Source: CAZZDK01 sp964652235
GTDB taxonomy: Bacteria; Pseudomonadota; Alphaproteobacteria; UBA9219
Length of the DNA stretch: 61,446 bases
Direction: 5' to 3'
NCBI GenBank assembly: GCA_964652235.1
Contig: CAZZDK010000013.1
Span: 1-61,446, forward strand
The stretch's first letter is position 1; each line of letters starts with the position of its first letter. The position numbers and the translations under genes are program-made. The notes beneath the pieces were generated by a model. It ran no database searches and was not told the origin of the DNA. It worked only from the letters and a program-made list of their open reading frames with translations. Shown here one piece after another: positions 9,001 through 17,049 of this stretch.

Positions 9001-9594
9001 CACCCGCTCGACAATTACAGCGCCCTTTTGGAGCGTCTGGGCGTCGTGACGGCCTCAAGCGTGGCCGGGCGGCGGCAGGCGCTGGGGCCGAGCCGCTTTA
9101 AGCTGGCGGGCATCGTGATGGGCAAACAGGAACGCACGGCCAAGTCCGGCAATCGTTTCGCTTTCGTTCAGGCCTCGGATACGGCGGGGTCTTACGAGGT
9201 GACCGTGTTTTCCGAACTCCTGGCTTCGCGGCGGGATATTTTAGAGCCGGGGCAGGCCCTTTTGATCGAAGTCGACGCGCAAGGCGGGCTGATTAAGGGT
9301 CCCGACGACAACGGGGACGATTTGCGCTTTATCGCTCGCTCTTTTGAAAAGCTTTCCGACGTGGCGGCCCGTCTGGCTCAGGGCATTCGCGTCCGGCTTT
9401 ACGACGAAACGCTGGTGCCTGAATTACAAAAACAGCTTGCCGCCGCGCCCAAAGGCCGGGGCAAAGTCATGCTGGCGCTCGATCTGGACGACGAAACCGC
9501 CGAAATAGAGGTTCCCGGCGGCTGGCATCTGACGGAAGAGCTCAAGGGGCATCTGCGCCAGATCGGTCCTGGGCTTGAGGTGCAGGAATGGTGA
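6094..9594 (+). CDS. dnaE: DNA polymerase III subunit alpha (replicative, DnaE1 type)
   Basis: The 1166-residue catalytic subunit of the replicative polymerase. The N-terminal PHP domain opens with FIHLRVHSAYSLAEGAI; the polymerase core includes PVGPGRGSGAGSVVAW and MPDFDVDFCQERRDEVI with the catalytic aspartates, and later GYGFNKSHAAAYALIAYQT. A C-terminal OB-fold lies near residues 990-1080 (FKLAGIVMGKQERTAKSGNR). Length matches DnaE1 and exceeds the error-prone DnaE2 (ImuC), and there is no imuB nearby. Start ATG 6094 (MPLSDFIHLR) is the only start that gives a complete PHP domain. The upstream region holds a repeat copy and no clear promoter. It is not in an operon. Confidence 0.98.
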   Translation: MPLSDFIHLRVHSAYSLAEGAIRVSEKGKGARKDLIKLCLQHDMPAVALTDKGNLFGALEFSMAAAGAGIQPIIGCQVMLARPEQIAGKFPARRDLYDQIVLLVQNEIGYRNLSALVTQSFVVTDRPDPFVTYEELAQWSGGLICLTGGADGPVGRLLLEGQGAAAAQARLSQLKEIFEGRLYVEIGRHPDGEIGADEQRIEEALLDLAYKNDLPLVATNDVHFGSVDMYEAHDALLCIADKTIVAETNRRRLTPDHRFKSAAEMRALFADLPEACDNTLAIAKRCAFMPEPRRPMLPPFPMEEGRTEAEELRAQAEAGLKARLDAHGIADRKPYEDRLAFELDVIIKMDFPGYFLIVSDFIKWSKRNRIPVGPGRGSGAGSVVAWSLLITDLDPIRFGLLFERFLNPERVSMPDFDVDFCQERRDEVIRYVQGKYGADRVAQIITYGKLQARAALRDVGRVLAMPYGYVDKICKLVPTNPANPISLGEAIEMEPQLQQLRDSDPTVAQMMDIALKLEGLYRNASTHAAGVVIGGRPLVDLVPLYRDPSSPLPATQFDMKMVETAGLVKFDFLGLKTLDVLQNAVDLLAARGVDVDLSHLPLDDPKTFKLLARGDTGGVFQLESSGMRDMLRRLKPNRFEDIIALVALYRPGPMDNIPKYIKCKNGEEEPEYLHPLLEPILKDTFGILIYQEQVMQAAQILAGYSLGGADLLRRAMGKKKPEEMAAQRATFIEGAGRINGISENQASLIFDQIDKFAGYGFNKSHAAAYALIAYQTAWLKANHPVEFFAAAMNFEMGDTDKLAVFRQELARAGIALLPPDVNRSFTNFRPEAVAGGKGAIRYALAAIKGVGSAAMDLLVAARETGGAFKDLFDFAERIDPRVVNRKQMEGLAMAGAFDPLCKSRAQMIAAIDLLLKHSHVTADERASGQTSIFGAMDVAPRPSLPVVKAWDELTKLQNEFQALGFYLSAHPLDNYSALLERLGVVTASSVAGRRQALGPSRFKLAGIVMGKQERTAKSGNRFAFVQASDTAGSYEVTVFSELLASRRDILEPGQALLIEVDAQGGLIKGPDDNGDDLRFIARSFEKLSDVAARLAQGIRVRLYDETLVPELQKQLAAAPKGRGKVMLALDLDDETAEIEVPGGWHLTEELKGHLRQIGPGLEVQEW

Positions 9595-9708
9595 ACGCGG
9601 CGGTTTTTACCGCCTGAAACTTAATCCCTTTCCCCCATTTGGCTTTTTGAGAAAAAGGGTGTAGATTGCCCATCTAACCGTTTGAAATACCGGAAGGCGG
9701 ATGAAGCT

Positions 9709-10605
9709 ATGTCCATGACGAAACCAGCGGTCAACCCCGATAAACAGGCGCTGGCCGATTGCCGCGCTCAGATCGACCAGATCGACGGCGCCCTGCACGA
9801 TCTTTTGCGCGAGCGGGCCGAGATCGTGGATCAGGTCCGCAAATTAAAGGGCAAGCAGCACATTTACATCCGCCCGGGGCGTGAGGCTCAGATTCTGAGG
9901 GCCTTGATGGGGCGGCCCCAGGGAAAGCTTCCCGAAGGACTGGTCGTCCGGCTCTGGCGAGAAATGATGTCGGCCTTCGGGCTTTACGAAGGCGGGGTCA
10001 AAGTCGGCGTTTACGCGCCGCCCAAAGGGCCGGGCCTATGGGACATGGCCAGGGATTATTTCGGGTCTTTCATGCCCTTGAGCGAGTTTCCGACCGCCGC
10101 CGCCGCGATCAAGGCGCTTCAGGCCGATAAGATTCAAGTTGCTGTTCTGCCGCCGCCGGAGGCGGGGGAGAAAGAGGCCTGGTGGCCCCTTTTGGCCGAG
10201 GCGAAGGCGAACGTTCTGACGGTTTTTGCGTCCTGTCCGTTCGAGGGGCTGAAGGCCGGGCGTTCCAACGCGCGCAATTGCCTGCCCAAGGGTGTGATCG
10301 TCGGCAAGCTCTATCCGGAATTGACGGGCGACGACCGCAGTTTCCTGGCGCTTCAATGCGTCCATGTGCCGGAAGCCGAAATGAAACGACTGCTCGGCAA
10401 GGCGGGCTACAAGGTGCGCCAGCTTCTCGTCCACGCGACGAGCAAAGCGGCTTCCGCGCCCACGACCTATCTGGCCGAGGTGGACGGCTTCGTCGGCAAG
10501 GCCGATACGCGCATCGGACGGATCAAAGCCATGCTGGGCAGCCGGATGAAGCAGTTGTCGCCTCTCGGCGGGTATCCGGTGCCGCTTAAGGGCGGTAAGA
10601 AATAA
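9709..10605 (+). CDS. Chorismate mutase (AroQ-type) with C-terminal extension
   Basis: Converts chorismate to prephenate in phenylalanine and tyrosine synthesis. Residues ~12-95 are the helical AroQ domain (CRAQIDQIDGALHDLLRERA, then VRKLKGKQHIYIRPGREAQI with the active-site Arg and Lys). The remaining ~200 residues resemble a degenerate prephenate dehydratase/periplasmic-binding-type fold without the TRF catalytic motif, so I do not call it PheA. I chose ATG 9709, 11 bp after the ribosome-binding stretch aaggcgg; a TTG at 9682 and an ATG at 9715 are alternatives. It lies upstream of tyrA, separated by a repeat copy. Confidence 0.88.
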   Translation: MSMTKPAVNPDKQALADCRAQIDQIDGALHDLLRERAEIVDQVRKLKGKQHIYIRPGREAQILRALMGRPQGKLPEGLVVRLWREMMSAFGLYEGGVKVGVYAPPKGPGLWDMARDYFGSFMPLSEFPTAAAAIKALQADKIQVAVLPPPEAGEKEAWWPLLAEAKANVLTVFASCPFEGLKAGRSNARNCLPKGVIVGKLYPELTGDDRSFLALQCVHVPEAEMKRLLGKAGYKVRQLLVHATSKAASAPTTYLAEVDGFVGKADTRIGRIKAMLGSRMKQLSPLGGYPVPLKGGKK

Positions 10606-10617
10606 CCACCGTTCGTT

Positions 10618-10721
10618 GTCATTGCGAGGAAGCCGAAGGCTGACGAAGCAATCCAGGGCCGTTGCAGAAGGGACTTTAACGACTCTGGATCGCCACGGCC
10701 CCTTCGGGGCCTCGCGATGAC
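10618..10721. repeat. GTCATTGCGAG palindromic repeat, copy 2
   Basis: 104 bp, GTCATTGCGAG at the left and CTCGCGATGAC at the right (one substitution), with inner arms GCAATCCAGGGCC and GACTCTGGATCGCC. A partial right end (TTCTTCGCAATGACGG) follows at about 10753-10770. It fills the space between chorismate mutase and tyrA. Confidence 0.85.
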
Positions 10722-10788
10722 GAAAGAAGGAAACGATCTTCGCCCGCCAAGGCTTCTTCGCAATGACGGTTTTTATAGAGAGAAAAAC

Positions 10789-11598
10789 ATGACGTCTTCC
10801 AACCAAACCCTCGGCATTATGGGCCTCGGCGGCTTTGGAACGCTGGCAGCCAAGCACCTCGCGCCGCATTTCGATCTTGCGGTGTTCGATCCCTCGCAAA
10901 CGACGGTCGAGAAAGCGGCGAGCCTCGGCATAGCCTATGAAACCGCCACGCAAATCGCCGCGCGGGACATTGTCGTTCTTGCCATGCCTATCCCGCGTAT
11001 GCAGGAAGCCATCGCGACCATCGCGCCGCACCTTAAGAAGGGCGCGCTCGTCCTTGACGTCGGCTCGGTCAAGGTCAAGCCCGCGCAATGGATGCGGGCC
11101 GGGCTGCCCGATTATGTGGACATCGTGGCCACGCACCCCATTTTCGGTCCGCAAAGCGCGCCGCACAGCGTCAAGGGCCAGAACATCGCCGTCTGTCCCG
11201 TGCGCGGCGACAGGGTTGAATGCGTCGAGGCTTTCCTGCGCGACGTTTTGGAACTGAACGTCATCCGCACCTCGCCCGAAGAGCATGATTACGAAGTGGC
11301 GCATATCCAAGGTCTTACGCACATGATCGGGCGCGTCCTGGACAGCCTGGAGCCTTTGCCCCGCCGCATGACGACGAAAAGCTTCAATCTTCTGATGGAA
11401 TCGGCGGAAATCGTGCGCGGCAACACGCTGGAGCTTTTCCTATCCATCGAGCGGGAGAATCCCTTCGCGGCGGACGTTCACCGCAAGTTCTTCTCGCAGG
11501 TCGAGGCCCTGCGCGACTTTCTCAAGGCGCACGACGCCTGGGAAGGGCAGAAAAACAACGAAAAGCCCTCACCATTCAAGTTCAGGGATCGTCAATAA
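10789..11598 (+). CDS. tyrA: Prephenate (or arogenate) dehydrogenase
   Basis: NAD(P)-dependent oxidative decarboxylation of prephenate to the tyrosine precursor. The 269-residue protein has a Rossmann start GIMGLGGFGTLAAKHLAP, then DVGSVKVKPAQWM and THPIFGPQSAPHSVKGQN (the conserved HPxFGP of TyrA), and a helical C-terminal part with HIQGLTHMIGR. I start at ATG 10789 (MTSSNQTLGI), preceded by tagagagaaaaac; an earlier in-frame ATG at 10717 lies inside the repeat and is unlikely. Substrate preference between prephenate and arogenate cannot be read from sequence. The 3' end overlaps the opposite-strand DUF2125 gene by 30 bp. Confidence 0.92.
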   Translation: MTSSNQTLGIMGLGGFGTLAAKHLAPHFDLAVFDPSQTTVEKAASLGIAYETATQIAARDIVVLAMPIPRMQEAIATIAPHLKKGALVLDVGSVKVKPAQWMRAGLPDYVDIVATHPIFGPQSAPHSVKGQNIAVCPVRGDRVECVEAFLRDVLELNVIRTSPEEHDYEVAHIQGLTHMIGRVLDSLEPLPRRMTTKSFNLLMESAEIVRGNTLELFLSIERENPFAADVHRKFFSQVEALRDFLKAHDAWEGQKNNEKPSPFKFRDRQ

Positions 11599-12495
11599 CC
11601 GCACCGGGCCGAGGAAAAGACCGCCGCTCTGCACCGAAATCGGCACGATGGGTGCGGACGAACCCGTCAGTCCCGAGGGCCTTGAGAGGACGTTCAAAGA
11701 GGAACGGAGAAGGGATTCCTGCCGTTTGTCGATGGTGCCCTGGCCGACCAGCGCGGCGATGGCCGCGCCGAGGCCCTCGATACGGCCTGAAAAAGCGCCT
11801 TCGGGCTGAAGCTTCGGATCAAGCCCCATCGTGCCTGTGGCCGTCACGATCATCGGCCCCCAATTCAGGTAAAAGCGGTCGAACTCGATGACGCCGCCCG
11901 CTTCGTTCCAGGCTTTGACGGATTCTTTGTCCGAAAAGTCCGGGGCGGCGCCCATGATGCGCATATCGATCATGGCCTCGCGAATCGTGTCGCCGAAAAG
12001 AACCGGTTTGATTTCCTTAAGCGTCAGCCCGAAAGGATGGAGCCATAACGCGAGACCCGTCTCGGTATGATGGCGAGCCTGGCGGCGGGGCAGGGCAAAG
12101 CCGAACTTAATGGCGTCGGCGGAAAAGGGCGTCGTGCCGATTTTCCCCTCGACGCTCTTGCGAAGCTTGCCGGACACGCTGCGCCAGTTGAAAAGACCCA
12201 TATAAAAGACGGATTCTTTGGCGCGTAAAGTCGCGCTTTTTCCGTTGCCGACCGAAAGGCCGTCGAAATGAACGTGAACGGCGAAAGGCGAACCGTTCGT
12301 ATAGCGGGAGGCGTAGTCGAAAGCGATACCCTCGGCGCGCGCGGCTTCGACCCAGCCGTCCAGGGCTTTGTTGAACTGGCGGGCCGTGACAAGCCAGAGA
12401 AGGCTCCAGACAAGGAAAAGCGTAATAAAACCAAGCCCGGCCCAATGGCGGCGGCGCAAATGGCGGCGGGAGAGAACTTTCGCGGCGAACGACAT
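11569..12495 (-). CDS. DUF2125 domain protein
   Basis: A 308-residue envelope protein of unknown function; DUF2125 proteins are typical of alphaproteobacteria. One transmembrane helix near residues 20-36 (LGFITLFLVWSLLWLV) follows a basic N-terminus, so most of the protein should lie in the periplasm. Family-like segments include GIAFDYASRYTNGSPFAVHV and the C-terminal PIVPISVQSGGLFLGPVRLL. In related genomes the family is often found close to tyrA, as here. ATG 12495 follows ccaaaacggaggctccc, which contains a good GGAGG ribosome-binding site. Confidence 0.85.
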   Translation of the reverse strand: MSFAAKVLSRRHLRRRHWAGLGFITLFLVWSLLWLVTARQFNKALDGWVEAARAEGIAFDYASRYTNGSPFAVHVHFDGLSVGNGKSATLRAKESVFYMGLFNWRSVSGKLRKSVEGKIGTTPFSADAIKFGFALPRRQARHHTETGLALWLHPFGLTLKEIKPVLFGDTIREAMIDMRIMGAAPDFSDKESVKAWNEAGGVIEFDRFYLNWGPMIVTATGTMGLDPKLQPEGAFSGRIEGLGAAIAALVGQGTIDKRQESLLRSSLNVLSRPSGLTGSSAPIVPISVQSGGLFLGPVRLLTIPELEW

Positions 12496-12580
12496 GGGAG
12501 CCTCCGTTTTGGAAAGGTTTTTTCAATTTAGGCTTCCGTGCTTTTCAGGTAAAGGACATAAAAGAAAGGCAGACACAGGC

Positions 12581-13462
12581 ATGACGGATCCATCGGAAAA
12601 CAGCGAAGATATTATCCTTCCGTTTCAGCTTGAGGGCAGCGTTCTGCGCGGGCGGCTCGTCCGGCTCGGTCCGGCCATCGATGCGATGATCGGGCGGCAC
12701 GCTTATCCTCCCTCCGTCGCGCGTTTGCTCGCCGAGACCGTTGCCGTTACCGCCGCGCTGGCCTCCGCCCTTAAGCTCGACGGCGTTTTCACCCTGCAGG
12801 CCAAAAGCGACGGGCCGGTTTCCATGCTCGTGGCCGACGCGACGGGAGACGGGGCCCTGCGCGCCTGCGCGCAATTCGACGCGGAAAGGCTGGCGGAAAC
12901 GCCGCTTTTAGGCGCGGGAACGCTTGTTTTCACGGTCGATCAGAGCGCCTCGCACGAGAGGTACCAGGGAATCGTGAAGCTTGAGGGCGAAAGCCTGGCC
13001 GAGGCGCTTCAAACCTATTTCCGCCGGTCCGAGCAAATCCCGACGGGCCTGATGGTCGCGGCGCGGCAAGATGCGGCGGGCGCCTGGCGGGCCGGATGCC
13101 TTATGATTCAGAGGATGCCGCGCGAGGGCGGCCATGCGCCGCTTGCCGACACGTCGGTCGAGGACGACTGGCTGCGCTGCATGGCGCTCATGCAATCCTG
13201 CACGCCGGAAGAACTGACGGACAAGGCCCTCTTGCCCGAAGGCCTTCTCTACCGCCTTTTTCATGAGGAAGGCGTGCGGGTTTACGATAAAAAGAATCTG
13301 CGGGACGAATGCCGTTGTTCGCGAGAAAGGCTTCAGGGCATCCTCTCCCAGATGCCCGCCGGGGAGGTTCGCTCCATGGCCAAAGACGGCAAGATAGAAG
13401 CCGCCTGCCAATTCTGCGGCAGAACCTACGTTTTTTCCGAAGAAGAAATCAGAAATTCCTAA
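12581..13462 (+). CDS. hslO: Hsp33 redox-regulated chaperone
   Basis: A cytoplasmic holdase that becomes active when its zinc centre is oxidised and protects proteins during oxidative and heat stress. The protein has 293 residues, the usual length. The C-terminal zinc motif is complete: CRC (DECRCSRERL), then CQFC about 30 residues later (AACQFCGRTYVF). The N-terminal domain has the family pattern FQLEGSVLRGRLVRLG and later QIPTGLMVAARQD. I start at ATG 12581 (MTDPSENSED), preceded by aaagaaaggc; a longer frame reaching 12368 overlaps the DUF2125 gene and is not needed. It overlaps the end of the cytochrome b561 gene by 14 bp. Confidence 0.96.
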   Translation: MTDPSENSEDIILPFQLEGSVLRGRLVRLGPAIDAMIGRHAYPPSVARLLAETVAVTAALASALKLDGVFTLQAKSDGPVSMLVADATGDGALRACAQFDAERLAETPLLGAGTLVFTVDQSASHERYQGIVKLEGESLAEALQTYFRRSEQIPTGLMVAARQDAAGAWRAGCLMIQRMPREGGHAPLADTSVEDDWLRCMALMQSCTPEELTDKALLPEGLLYRLFHEEGVRVYDKKNLRDECRCSRERLQGILSQMPAGEVRSMAKDGKIEAACQFCGRTYVFSEEEIRNS

Positions 13463-14045
13463 GCTTATTCAGAAACGGCCCCATGCAAACGGGCGACATA
13501 CGGATAAGAATATCGTCGCGGCTTATAAAGTGATGTTTGAGGGCGGCGGCGATATGAAGGGCAACAAGCAAAGCCATAAAACCGGCCAGCCCTTCATGCG
13601 TTTCTTTGAAAGCGTGACGGACTTCGCCCGCGTTTTCGAGGGAGGCGAGGAGGGGCATATTGGGAAAAGGAATAAGCCCGAAAAGCTCAATACCGTGAGG
13701 CCCCGCCGAAACCATGGCCCACCCGGCCAGGGGAACGGCGAGCATAAGAAGATGAAGAGCGATATGGACGGCCCGCGCCGCCAGGATCTGCCAGCGTGGC
13801 ATGGTCGCGGTCGGCAAGGGCGGGGCAGGGCTTTTATGCCGCCAGTAGAGGCGAAAGACCGCAAGCAGCAGAATCAGAACGCCAAGGGTCTTGTGGGAAG
13901 TGTAAAGCGCGCGACGGACTTCGGGCGAGCCGCCGAAATCGGACATAACACCGCCCAGCGCCAGCGCGGCCAGAACGCCGAAGGCGGCGAGCCAATGAAG
14001 CGTCTTGGACACGGGATCGAATATTTTTGCGGGCTGGGGGGACAT
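13449..14045 (-). CDS. Cytochrome b561
   Basis: A 198-residue four-helix membrane protein that binds two haems b and passes electrons across the inner membrane, possibly acting as a superoxide:quinone oxidoreductase as shown for the E. coli family member CybB. Haem-ligand histidines are expected at KTLHWLAAFG (helix 1), YTSHKTLGVLILL (helix 2), VHIALHLLMLAVPLAGW (helix 3) and LLVALHIAAALKHHF (helix 4). Start ATG 14045 is set by an excellent ribosome-binding site, aggaggacttc. The next gene upstream on the same strand encodes a small secreted protein, 14 bp away. Confidence 0.92.
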   Translation of the reverse strand: MSPQPAKIFDPVSKTLHWLAAFGVLAALALGGVMSDFGGSPEVRRALYTSHKTLGVLILLLAVFRLYWRHKSPAPPLPTATMPRWQILAARAVHIALHLLMLAVPLAGWAMVSAGPHGIELFGLIPFPNMPLLASLENAGEVRHAFKETHEGLAGFMALLVALHIAAALKHHFISRDDILIRMSPVCMGPFLNKLRNF

Positions 14046-14059
14046 GAAGTCCTCCTGTT

Positions 14060-14467
14060 TTATTTGTCGAGCCTCGTCCGGGCCTCGAGGCGGGATTGGC
14101 CCTTTTCATCCGTCGCTTTGTAATCCTCGCCGTTGGCGATTTTTTCGGACCAGCCGAGGAACCGGTCGAGCCAGCTCTTCTTTTTGGGCGTCTTGATTTC
14201 GGGTGCGGGCGCAGGCGGCGCCCAACTTGAAACCGGGGAAGACGAAACCGCCACGCCCTCGCTTCTTATCGGCGCAGGAGGGGAAGAATCGTAAGGGATC
14301 ATCGGATAGGAATCCGGCGGCGTTCGGATCGGAGGCTCCAGGGACGAACCGGCAGAGGACAAGTCGCCTTCGGGAGCGATGTAATGAAACCCGGCCCCGG
14401 CGGGAGAGACCGAGAGAAGCAAGAGGCTCAGCGCTGCGCCCCAAAGAAAAACCCGTTGGCCGCTCAT
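14060..14467 (-). CDS. Small secreted proline-rich hypothetical protein
   Basis: A 135-residue protein with a clear signal peptide: MSGQRVFLWG, then a hydrophobic core LSLLLLSV and a likely cleavage after SPAGA. The mature part is Pro/Ser-rich and low-complexity (PPIRTPPDSYP, APPAPAPEIKTPKKKS) and ends in a charged segment, SWLDRFLGWSEKIANGEDYK. No known domain. It precedes cytochrome b561 on the same strand with 14 bp between them and may be co-transcribed. A periplasmic or envelope location is inferred from the signal peptide only. Confidence 0.65.
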   Translation of the reverse strand: MSGQRVFLWGAALSLLLLSVSPAGAGFHYIAPEGDLSSAGSSLEPPIRTPPDSYPMIPYDSSPPAPIRSEGVAVSSSPVSSWAPPAPAPEIKTPKKKSWLDRFLGWSEKIANGEDYKATDEKGQSRLEARTRLDK

Positions 14468-14535
14468 CGGCGATTCTCCGGAAAGACAAAGACTTGAGCA
14501 GGGTAAGGGGGAATCGCCGCTTTTGTCCAGAGGTA

Positions 14536-15702
14536 TCAGAACCGCAGTTTCTTGATCCGCTCAATGGCCTCGGCGAGACGTTCCTTGGAGACCGTCAGGG
14601 CAAAGCGCACAAAACCCTCGCCCGGAGCGCCGAACCCGTTGCCGGGCGTGGTGACGATGCCGCATTCCTTGAGCAAAAGGGAGGTAAAGGCGCTCGACGC
14701 CATGCCTTTAGGCGTCGGGCACCAGACGAAGAAGGTCGCCTTGGGCACGATGGGGGAAAGCCCCGCCTCTCGCAGGCCCGCGATCAAAACGTCGCGCCGC
14801 TCCTGGTAAATGGCCTGCATCTTGGCGACGAAAGACTGATCGCTTTCAAGGGCCGCGATCCCGGCTTCCTGGATCGCGTTGAAGGCGCCGGAATCGATGT
14901 TGGATTTGACCTGTCCAAGCCCCGCCAGAATCCCCGCGTTGCCGACGGCAAACCCGATACGCCAGCCGGTCATGTTGTAGGTTTTAGAGAGCGAGTGGAA
15001 CTCGATTCCCACATCGCGCGCGCCGGGCACTTCAAGAAAGCTCATGGGCCGATAGCCGTCGAACCCCATCTCGGAATAGGCCGCGTCGTGCGCCACGATG
15101 ATGTCGTAGGTTTTGGCGAAGGCGACGACCCTTTCGAAAAAGGCTCGGTCCGCCACGGCGGCGGTCGGATTGTTCGGATAATTGATGAACAGAATCTTGG
15201 CCTTGCGCGCGACGTCTTCGGGAATCGCGTCCAGGTCGGGCAGGAAGTCGTTCTTCTGTAAGAGAGGCATGAAATGTGAAACGCCGTTCGCGAACAACGT
15301 GCCCGAATGATAGACGGGATAGGCGGGCGTCGGAACCAGCGCGATGTCGCCCGGATTGATAAAGGCGAGCGGAAAATGCGCGATCCCTTCCTTCGATCCG
15401 ATGAGCGTGACGACTTCTTTGAGGGGCTCGAAATCGAGATTGAACCGCCGCTTGTACCAGCGGGATGCGCTTTCGCGGAAAGCGTTCATGCCGGAGTAGG
15501 AAGGATATTGATGGTTTTGCGGCTTGCGCGCGCCGCGGTCCAAGGCTTCGATGATGAAATCGGGCGTCGGCAGATCGGGATCGCCCACGCCGAGGTTGAT
15601 GACGTCCACGCCGCGCGCGATGGCCTCGTCCTTCAGGCGGTCAAGCTCCTGGAAAAGATACGGGGGAAGTTGTTTCAAACGCTCGGCTTTTTCGAAAGGC
15701 AT
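14536..15702 (-). CDS. PLP-dependent aminotransferase, LL-diaminopimelate aminotransferase-like
   Basis: A 388-residue class I/II aminotransferase. The PLP lysine is in SLSKTYNMTGWRIGFAVGN; NYPNNPT is the substrate/phosphate-binding motif and FVRFALT holds the carboxylate-binding Arg. The N-terminus (INLGVGDPDLPTPDFI) resembles DapL and other aspartate-type enzymes. DapL makes LL-diaminopimelate directly from tetrahydrodipicolinate, which would fit its place at the end of the cell-wall cluster, but aspartate or alanine transaminase activity is equally possible. ATG 15702 follows a ribosome-binding site, gaggagtctctc. It starts 21 bp after ftsA, the place usually held by ftsZ. Confidence 0.85.
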   Translation of the reverse strand: MPFEKAERLKQLPPYLFQELDRLKDEAIARGVDVINLGVGDPDLPTPDFIIEALDRGARKPQNHQYPSYSGMNAFRESASRWYKRRFNLDFEPLKEVVTLIGSKEGIAHFPLAFINPGDIALVPTPAYPVYHSGTLFANGVSHFMPLLQKNDFLPDLDAIPEDVARKAKILFINYPNNPTAAVADRAFFERVVAFAKTYDIIVAHDAAYSEMGFDGYRPMSFLEVPGARDVGIEFHSLSKTYNMTGWRIGFAVGNAGILAGLGQVKSNIDSGAFNAIQEAGIAALESDQSFVAKMQAIYQERRDVLIAGLREAGLSPIVPKATFFVWCPTPKGMASSAFTSLLLKECGIVTTPGNGFGAPGEGFVRFALTVSKERLAEAIERIKKLRF

Positions 15703-15723
15703 GAGAGACTCCTCAGTTAAGGG

Positions 15724-17049
15724 TTAAAGATTTTGCTTAAACCAATGGCCGAAACGGCTCCAGAAGCCGCCGCCGACAGGATCGAATCCGGTATGGGGGT
15801 CAAGCGCGTCGGGTTGCAGGGCGGCGACGAGCAGGCCTGCCGTCGTGGAAAAAGCGGGGCCTGAGGTCGCTTCGGCCAGTCCGGTCAAAGTGGGGCTGCC
15901 GCCACGGGCGCCCTGATAAGGGCGGGCGATCCGCAGGGGTCTTCCCAGACGGACCTGTTTGTCGAGAATGCGTCCCGCCATGTCACGGATACCCGGAAGC
16001 TGGCTGGTGCCGCCGGTCAACACCGCCCTGCGGCCCGCCATCTCGCTCATGCCGCTTTTAGCCAGGCGGGCGCGAACCATCTCAAAGATTTCCTCAAGGC
16101 GCGGCTGGATAATCTGAATCAGCTGAGATTTGGGCAGATGGCTGGCGAACTCGGGCGCCTCTTCGCCGACTTGCGGCACGTCGATGATCTCGCGCTCGTC
16201 CAGCGCGGAAAGGATCGAACTGCCGTAGAGCGTCTTAAGCCGTTCGGCATGGGCGAAGGTCGTGGTCAGGCCGCGAGCGATGTCGTTGGTGATGTGCAAG
16301 CCGCCCACGGGCAGACCGTCGCAGAAAATCAGATGGCCGTCGAAGAAAATGCCGATGCCTGTCGTGCCCGCGCCGATGTCGATCAGCGTGCAGCCTAGAT
16401 CCATTTCGTCCTCGACCAGACAGGAAAGACCGCTGGCCAAAGGCGCGGCGATCATGCGCTCGACTTCCAGATGGCAGCGCGCCACCGCCGTTTCCAGCGT
16501 GCGGACGGGACCGAAAGCGGCGGAGATAAGGTGGTAATCGGCCTGAAGCGTATGGCCGATCATGCCGATGGGTTCGCGCACGCCGCGCTGGCCGTCCAGG
16601 ATATATTGAACGGGCAACGTGTGCAAAAGCTCCATCGTGTTGTCGGTGGATTCTTCCGCCGCCATCGTCTGAGCCTGCGCGATCAGGCGGTCCGTATCGC
16701 CGGGCGTGATCTCGCGTCCGCCAAGAGGAAGAGCGACCCCCACCGTCTGGGAAAGAAGCTGAGGCGCGGCCACGCCGACGATGACGCGGTCAATGGTTTC
16801 GCCCGCCATTTGCTCGGCTGTAATGACGGCGGCGGATACGCAGCGCTGCAACGCCTCCATATCCGAAACCAGTCCTGCGCGCACGCCCTCGGACGATTGA
16901 TGCCCGATTCCCACGACGTGCGGCTGGCCCATTTCGTCCAGACGCGCGATGAAGCAGGCGATCTTGCTGGTGCCGATGTCGAGCGCGGCATAAACCTCGC
17001 CCTGAGAGGCGACTTGCTTGTCGAACAGCCATTGGGTGAGAAAATTCAT
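15724..17049 (-). CDS. ftsA: Cell division protein FtsA
   Basis: An actin-like ATPase that tethers the Z-ring to the membrane and recruits later divisome proteins. The 441 residues have the phosphate-binding motif ALDIGTSKIACFIARL near residue 22, the second DIGAGTTGIGIFF, and a C-terminal tail WSRFGHWFKQNL that looks like the amphipathic membrane-targeting helix. Start ATG 17049 overlaps the ftsQ stop by 4 bases, indicating translational coupling. It is the last recognisable division gene of the cluster; ftsZ does not follow. Confidence 0.97.
   Translation of the reverse strand: MNFLTQWLFDKQVASQGEVYAALDIGTSKIACFIARLDEMGQPHVVGIGHQSSEGVRAGLVSDMEALQRCVSAAVITAEQMAGETIDRVIVGVAAPQLLSQTVGVALPLGGREITPGDTDRLIAQAQTMAAEESTDNTMELLHTLPVQYILDGQRGVREPIGMIGHTLQADYHLISAAFGPVRTLETAVARCHLEVERMIAAPLASGLSCLVEDEMDLGCTLIDIGAGTTGIGIFFDGHLIFCDGLPVGGLHITNDIARGLTTTFAHAERLKTLYGSSILSALDEREIIDVPQVGEEAPEFASHLPKSQLIQIIQPRLEEIFEMVRARLAKSGMSEMAGRRAVLTGGTSQLPGIRDMAGRILDKQVRLGRPLRIARPYQGARGGSPTLTGLAEATSGPAFSTTAGLLVAALQPDALDPHTGFDPVGGGFWSRFGHWFKQNL

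Noticed and set aside
9597..9616. Possible terminator after dnaE (GGCGGTTTTTACCGCC)
   Set aside because: Short 5-bp stem and no T-run after it.
12368..12580. Upstream extension of hslO
   Set aside because: Overlaps the DUF2125 gene; the Hsp33 family starts at about MTDPSENSED.
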